Positions 33,821 to 37,718 of a stretch of DNA of 37,718 nucleotides are shown in pieces. The first letter of the stretch is position 1, and every line of letters begins with the position of its first letter. Position numbers and translations under genes: made by a program. Source of the stretch: Bryobacteraceae bacterium (GTDB lineage Bacteria; Acidobacteriota; Terriglobia; Bryobacterales; Bryobacteraceae). Below the pieces are notes generated by a model, which saw nothing but the letters and a program-made list of their open reading frames with translations, did not search any database and was not told the origin of the DNA. The stretch spans positions 1-37,718 of the forward strand of contig JABAQT010000090.1 in the NCBI GenBank assembly GCA_019187195.1, written 5' to 3'.

Positions 33821-34981
33821 TTGCAGGGTTCGGATGACCGCGCGGGCGATGTATTGCTATGGTCGGTAGCGGAACACCCGTTAGAGATTGAATGCCAGTG
33901 GGCCGTCCTCGACGAGATCCAGGAGACCGTCCAGGAAGGCCTGCGGCGCCTCAGCCGAGGCGGCGTCGAGGTGGGAGGAGTCCTCTTCGGACGGCGCGGC
34001 CAGGATCGCATCCGCGTTCTCGCCTGGAAACCCATCACCTGCGATCATGCCCGCGGCCCCGCCTTCGTCCTCTCCAATGACGATCAACAGGGCCTCATGC
34101 AACTGCTTGAAGAGGCGCAAAGCGACCCGCGCTTACAGGTGCTCGATCCTGTCGGGTGGTTCGTCTCCCACACCCGGCCCGGACTGCGCATGACGGCCGA
34201 GGATGTCGACCTGTTCAACCGTTTTTTTCCCGAGCCGTGGCAGGTCACCCTGGTGATCCACCCGCGGCGTGGCAAAGACACCCGTGGCGGATTTTTCGTC
34301 CGCGAAAAAGATGGACGCATTCAAACCGCGGAGCCCCACGGCGAGTTCCCATTGAACGGGGCGCGTTCCCTTGCCGTTTCTCCCCGTCCGGGTCCGCTTG
34401 CCCTGCATCGGGAAGAATCTTCCGGTGGAGGCGGCGCGCAGGAGGGAAACAGACTTTCGCGCCTCGCCTGGGTGGCCGTGGCGCTATTCGTCTGCGCCCT
34501 GGCGCTGTACGCCATTCCGAAATTCAGACACCCGCCGGCGCCGGACGCGCTGCAACTGCGCATAGTCGATGTGAATGGCCAGTTGCGCGTGGAATGGGAT
34601 CGTGCGAGCCCCGCCGTGCTCCGCGCCGGTTCGGCGACGCTGTTCATTGATGATGGCGGGATGCTGCCGCCGATTCATCTCGACGGCGACGCGATACGGC
34701 GCGGTTCGGTTACCTACGCGAGGCTCTCCGAGGATGTCATCGTGCGCCTCGAAGTGAGCCGCGAGGATCTTCCGCCGCTGCGGGAACAGGCGCGGTACGT
34801 GGGCCCGCCGCTCGCCAGGCACGAAAGCCGTGAATTGCGCGAAACCAGGGAGCAGGCGCGCCAACTCGACGCCCAGGCGGGAGAGATCCGCAAGGAGATT
34901 GCCGCCGAGGACGCGCGGGCCGGTGATCTGAAAAAGGAGATCCGCAAAGCCGGACGCCCGCCGGTCCAGCCCCGCAAATAG
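33821..34981 (+). CDS. Membrane-anchored protein with degenerate JAMM (Mov34/JAB) domain
   Basis: The protein has 386 residues from TTG 33821, which has GGGAG five bases upstream; the alternative TTG at 33791 lies at or before the predicted transcription start. Residues about 25-165 resemble a JAB/MPN fold: VEVGGVLFG supplies the usual Glu (E50), and VGWFVSHTRPGLRMTAEDVD fits the JAMM spacing H-x-H-x7-S-x2-D, except that the first His is Val115 and the Ser is Thr125. His117 and Asp128 are kept. Zinc binding and isopeptidase activity are therefore doubtful. A transmembrane helix follows (LAWVAVALFVCALALYAI, 215-232), then a small beta domain and a C-terminal coiled coil rich in Arg/Glu/Lys (about 340-380). 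The role is unknown. It converges with recR, leaving four bases between the stops. Confidence 0.65.
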   Translation: MQGSDDRAGDVLLWSVAEHPLEIECQWAVLDEIQETVQEGLRRLSRGGVEVGGVLFGRRGQDRIRVLAWKPITCDHARGPAFVLSNDDQQGLMQLLEEAQSDPRLQVLDPVGWFVSHTRPGLRMTAEDVDLFNRFFPEPWQVTLVIHPRRGKDTRGGFFVREKDGRIQTAEPHGEFPLNGARSLAVSPRPGPLALHREESSGGGGAQEGNRLSRLAWVAVALFVCALALYAIPKFRHPPAPDALQLRIVDVNGQLRVEWDRASPAVLRAGSATLFIDDGGMLPPIHLDGDAIRRGSVTYARLSEDVIVRLEVSREDLPPLREQARYVGPPLARHESRELRETREQARQLDAQAGEIRKEIAAEDARAGDLKKEIRKAGRPPVQPRK

Positions 34982-34985
34982 AAGC

Positions 34986-35582
34986 CTACATCTCGCGGCG
35001 GTTTTCCATCGACTTCGACATCGTCACCTCATCGGCGAACTCGAGATCGCTCCCCACGGGCAGGCCCATCGCGATGCGCGTCACCTTCACGCCGAGCGGC
35101 TTCAGCAGCCGCGAGAGATACACGGCCGTGGCTTCGCCTTCCACCGTCGGGTTCGTGGCGAGAATCACTTCGTTCACCTCGCCTTGCTGAAGCCGCGCGA
35201 GCAGGCTCTTGATGCGCAACTGCTCCGGACCGACGCCGCGCAGCGGGCTGATCGCTCCGTGCAACACGTGGTAAACGCCTTCATACTGCCGCGTCGTCTC
35301 GATGGGCAGGATGTTCGGAGGCTCTTCGACAACACAGATGACGCCGTGATCCCGGGCAAGGTCGCGGCAGTAGGGGCAGAGTTCTCCATCGCTGATGTTG
35401 TTGCAGATCCTGCACAGGCTCAGCTTGTCCTTGACGTCCATGATCGCTTTCGACAGCCGTTCGGCGTCCTCGCGGCTTGCCCGCAGCAGGTGGAACGCGA
35501 TCCTTTGCGCCGACTTCTGCCCGATGCCGGGCATGCGCCGCACTTCCTGAATCAACCTCGAGAGCGGTTCGGCGAAGTCCAT
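34986..35582 (-). CDS. recR: Recombination protein RecR
   Basis: The protein has 198 residues, full family length. An N-terminal helix-hairpin-helix (RRMPGIGQKSAQRIAFHLL, 15-33) binds DNA. A zinc site uses C57, C60, C69 and C72 (CRIC and CPYC). The Toprim domain follows (VICVVEEPPNI near 81-91, and EVILATNPTVEGEATA). A C-terminal MGLPVGSDLEFAD Walker-B-like region closes the family pattern. RecR loads RecA at gaps together with RecO/RecF. It starts at 35582, directly after the ybaB stop, in the conserved run dnaX-ybaB-recR. Confidence 0.97.
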   Translation of the reverse strand: MDFAEPLSRLIQEVRRMPGIGQKSAQRIAFHLLRASREDAERLSKAIMDVKDKLSLCRICNNISDGELCPYCRDLARDHGVICVVEEPPNILPIETTRQYEGVYHVLHGAISPLRGVGPEQLRIKSLLARLQQGEVNEVILATNPTVEGEATAVYLSRLLKPLGVKVTRIAMGLPVGSDLEFADEVTMSKSMENRREM

Positions 35583-35891
35583 CTAAAACAGGCCCGGCGG
35601 CAGTCCCAGACCGCCCAGCATGCCGCCCATCTTCTGCTGGATTGCTTCATCCGCTTTGCGTACGGCTTCGTTGCACGCCGCCAGAACGAGGTCCTGCAGC
35701 ATCTCGACGTCGCCCGCCACTTCTTTATCGATCTTCACGCTGACGACGTTCTTCTGGCCGTCCATGGACACCGTCACCATCCCGCCGCCGGCCGAACCCT
35801 CGACACGGATCTTCGCAACCTCCTCCTGCATGCGCGCCTGCATCTGCTGCGCCTGCTTCATCGCCGCCTGCATGTTTCCTGGTAATTTCAT
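35583..35891 (-). CDS. ybaB: YbaB/EbfC nucleoid-associated protein
   Basis: The protein has 102 residues. The N-terminal helix is Met/Gln-rich (MQAAMKQAQQMQARMQEEVAK), and the core has VEGSAGGGMVTVSMDGQKNVVSVKID, both typical of YbaB/EbfC. The C-terminus is a Gly/Met/Leu tail. These dimers bind DNA with little sequence specificity. An AAGGAG Shine-Dalgarno overlaps the end of dnaX, and the start lies two bases after the dnaX stop, so translation is probably coupled. Gene order with dnaX and recR is widely conserved. Confidence 0.96.
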   Translation of the reverse strand: MKLPGNMQAAMKQAQQMQARMQEEVAKIRVEGSAGGGMVTVSMDGQKNVVSVKIDKEVAGDVEMLQDLVLAACNEAVRKADEAIQQKMGGMLGGLGLPPGLF

Positions 35892-35893
35892 CT

Positions 35894-37531
35894 CTACTCC
35901 TTCAGATTCCGCACGGCGCGGACCTCGCTGCCCGGAAACAGTTCCCGGTAGCGCTGCACCTCGGGATTCTCAAGCGCCTTCCGTGCCCCCTCATCCTCGT
36001 TCTTTCCACGGTCCGCCGCCGGGGCGGCCGCGGCGGGCTTATCCGTAAAGGTTACCTTAATCTTCATCGGACGGCGAGCCAGCGAGTCGACCGCTTTCTG
36101 CATGTCACTGCTGCGGACAGCCATCGAGAACTCCTTGCCCGTCACGAATTCGAGTTCTCCGGGGCGCTCGATGATTTCCGAGTGCTCCACTGCGTCGGCG
36201 ATGAACGTCATCCCCTTTTCGTTCAGGTTCTCGAGCAGCCTGCGCCGCCAGTCTCCACCTGCCGTGGGCGCGGCGGACGCGGTTTGCGGCCCGGGAGCGG
36301 CCTGTTTGGCTGCCGGCGCCGTAAGCCGCGCCGGCGGCTGTTTCGGAGTGACCGCCGCCGCCGCGCGCGGCGCGCCGGATTGCAACTCCGCCAGAATCTC
36401 CTCGATGGGGCGGAGCTTTCCGGCCTGCACCATTCTCAACAATCCAAGCTCCAGGTGCATCCGTGGTTGCAGAGAATACTGCATGGTTTGAAACAGTTCC
36501 AAGGTTAACTGCAAGTATCGTGTGAGGTCTTCCTCTCCAAACCGCGAGGAAAGCGAACCTAAACGTTCCCGCTCAGGCCCTCCGGCCGCGATCAGCCGGC
36601 TTTCGGCCCCGGCGATTCGCGCCACCAGCAGGTTGCGGAAGAAACGGCACAACTCGCGGCAGAAATGCTGCAGGTTCCCACCGCTCCCCTCCATCTCCTG
36701 TACGATGTCGAGCATCCGCCGGCCATCGAGAGCGAGCAACGCTTCGGCCACCTGCTCGAGAGTCTGTATCGAGAAGCGTCCCAACAACTGCCGCACGTCC
36801 GCCGCTTGCAGCATGCGGCCGCAGCAGGCTATCGACTGATCGAGCGCGGAAAGGGAATCGCGCACGCTCCCTTCGCCGGCCAGTGTGATGACCGATAACG
36901 CCTCGGCTTCCGCCTCGATGTTCTCCCGGGCGCAGATATCGCGCAACAACCCGAGCACCTGCTCATAATCCACTGAGCGGAAGCTGAACTGCTGGCAGCG
37001 TGAGGCGATCGTGTTCGGAATTTTGTGCGCTTCCGTCGTGCAGAGCATGAAAACCACCCACTCGGGAGGCTCCTCGAGCGTCTTCAGCAGGGCATTGAAT
37101 GCTTCACTCGTGATCTGGTGCGCTTCGTCGATGATGAAGACCTTGTAGCGGTCGCGGGCGGGGCGGAAGCGGACGCTCTCCCGCAGTTCGCGCATCTCGT
37201 TGATGCCGCGATTCGAAGCCGCGTCGATTTCGATCACGTCGATCGAGCCGCCGCTGTGAATTTCCACGCAACTGGCGCAGCGCCCGCAGGGCGTGACGGT
37301 GGGGCCCTCGGCGCAATTCAGACACCGCGCGACAATGCGCGCCACCGTTGTCTTGCCCGTTCCGCGCTGTCCCGAAAAGATGTAACCGTGGGCGATGCGG
37401 CGCTGCGTGAGGGCGTTCTCGAGTGTCGTCTTGACGTGTTCCTGGCCGATCAGATCCGCGAACGAGCGCGGCCTGTACTTCCGCGCGATGACCTGATAGT
37501 GCGCATCGGCTTGTGGGACGGGTTCATGCAT
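35894..37531 (-). CDS. dnaX: DNA polymerase III subunit gamma/tau
   Basis: The protein has 545 residues from ATG 37531. An in-frame start 66 bases upstream was rejected because it would run into the SRP RNA. Conserved RKYRPRSFADLIGQEHV opens the AAA+ clamp-loader domain. Walker A is GQRGTGKT (54-61), the zinc cysteines fall between C70 and C88 (CLNC and CGRCASC), Walker B is VFIIDEAH (131-138), and sensor and SRC motifs follow (TASRCQQFSFR). The Pro/Ala-rich linker after about residue 375 leads to a tau-like C-terminal domain that contacts the polymerase. No A-rich slippery site of the E. coli frameshift type was noticed. It is followed by ybaB and recR and preceded by the SRP RNA gene. Confidence 0.97.
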   Translation of the reverse strand: MHEPVPQADAHYQVIARKYRPRSFADLIGQEHVKTTLENALTQRRIAHGYIFSGQRGTGKTTVARIVARCLNCAEGPTVTPCGRCASCVEIHSGGSIDVIEIDAASNRGINEMRELRESVRFRPARDRYKVFIIDEAHQITSEAFNALLKTLEEPPEWVVFMLCTTEAHKIPNTIASRCQQFSFRSVDYEQVLGLLRDICARENIEAEAEALSVITLAGEGSVRDSLSALDQSIACCGRMLQAADVRQLLGRFSIQTLEQVAEALLALDGRRMLDIVQEMEGSGGNLQHFCRELCRFFRNLLVARIAGAESRLIAAGGPERERLGSLSSRFGEEDLTRYLQLTLELFQTMQYSLQPRMHLELGLLRMVQAGKLRPIEEILAELQSGAPRAAAAVTPKQPPARLTAPAAKQAAPGPQTASAAPTAGGDWRRRLLENLNEKGMTFIADAVEHSEIIERPGELEFVTGKEFSMAVRSSDMQKAVDSLARRPMKIKVTFTDKPAAAAPAADRGKNEDEGARKALENPEVQRYRELFPGSEVRAVRNLKE

Positions 37532-37567
37532 GCGGGCTGAGGGCGAAGTAAACGCGCGTGAATCATT

Positions 37568-37674
37568 GCCAGACCCCGGGTGATCCGCGGCACACAAGCT
37601 AAACCACTACCGTTGCTTCCTTCCGGACCTGGCGGGGTTTGCGGCCGCCCATTGCACGAAGCCCGGAGCCTGAC
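37568..37674 (-). ncRNA. ffs: Small bacterial signal recognition particle RNA (4.5S type)
   Basis: The minus strand contains the SRP RNA apical core GGTCCGGAAGGAAGCA, with the internal loop and GGAA-type tetraloop that bind Ffh. Its flanks fold into the expected long hairpin. The ends pair over 13 bases: GTCAGGCTCCGGG (from 37674) with CCCGGGGTCTGGC (to 37568), allowing G-U pairs. The 107-base length fits a small, Alu-less SRP RNA. Its place directly upstream of dnaX is conserved in many bacteria. The ends are set from pairing and could shift by a few bases. Confidence 0.93.
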
Positions 37675-37682
37675 AACTTATC

Positions 37683-37688
37683 ATGCTA
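37683..37688 (-). promoter_or_regulatory. Candidate -10 element for the SRP RNA
   Basis: TAGCAT on the minus strand lies eight bases before the inferred 5' end of the RNA. CTGTTG stands 17 bases further upstream as a weak -35. Position supports it more than consensus does. Confidence 0.35.
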
Positions 37689-37718
37689 CCACGACGCCGC
37701 CGTCCCAACAGCGCGGAT

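Noticed and set aside
34982..34985. Terminator between the JAMM-like gene and recR
   Set aside because: Only four bases separate the two convergent stops and no hairpin is evident there.
37532..37597. Longer dnaX N-terminus
   Set aside because: It would overlap the 3' arm of the SRP RNA and adds residues not seen before the conserved RKYRP region.

Overview
The window is GC-rich, densely coding bacterial DNA. Its gene content points to a soil Acidobacteriota, most likely Bryobacterales / Solibacter-like. The clues are a fragment of a large Oar-type TonB-dependent receptor, a PEP-CTERM exported protein, a Uma2-family remnant, many exported TIM-barrel glycosidase-like proteins, and a large MoxR / VWA / DUF4159 / DUF4175 operon. 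This assignment is inference from content; no 16S or other marker lies in the window.

Left edge (1-400): a broken Uma2-type nuclease gene and a small CxxC protein, both on the minus strand. Main block (477-14385, plus strand): eight tightly packed genes encode DUF4159, a membrane VWA protein with a GATase-like domain, a secreted caspase-like protein whose expected catalytic Cys reads as Ser, a TPR protein with a gluzincin-type metalloprotease site, a MoxR AAA+ ATPase, a DUF58 protein, a BatA-type membrane VWA protein, and a 1242-residue DUF4175-like membrane protein with Gln/Gly repeats. Most gene junctions overlap or are separated by a few bases, so this looks like one envelope-directed chaperone or quality-control machine. 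Its job is unknown.

Middle (14526-22861, minus strand): an acidobacterial secreted protein, a PEP-CTERM protein with a 7-bp inverted repeat ahead of it, DsbD, a GH2 glycosidase, then the housekeeping run yceD-rpmF-plsX with an alkyltransferase-like DNA repair gene upstream. A divergent MsbA-type ABC exporter follows (22902-24734).

Carbohydrate island (24971-33706): a lipoprotein and a secreted protein that share a GH20/GH67-like N-domain, a probable barrel and a distinctive C-terminal helical segment. Between them is the 3' third of an Oar-type receptor, apparently missing its N-terminus. A Tat-exported GHL6-like barrel protein completes the island. Next to it lie a degenerate partial copy of the lipoprotein gene's 3' end and two palindromes in the divergent promoter region.

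Right edge: a membrane protein with a degenerate JAMM motif (33821-34981), then the conserved bacterial run ffs (SRP RNA)-dnaX-ybaB-recR on the minus strand. No tRNA, rRNA, CRISPR array or insertion sequence was recognised. Plus-strand genes of the 477-14385 operon favour G-ending codons, whereas the ABC exporter and later plus-strand genes favour C-ending codons.
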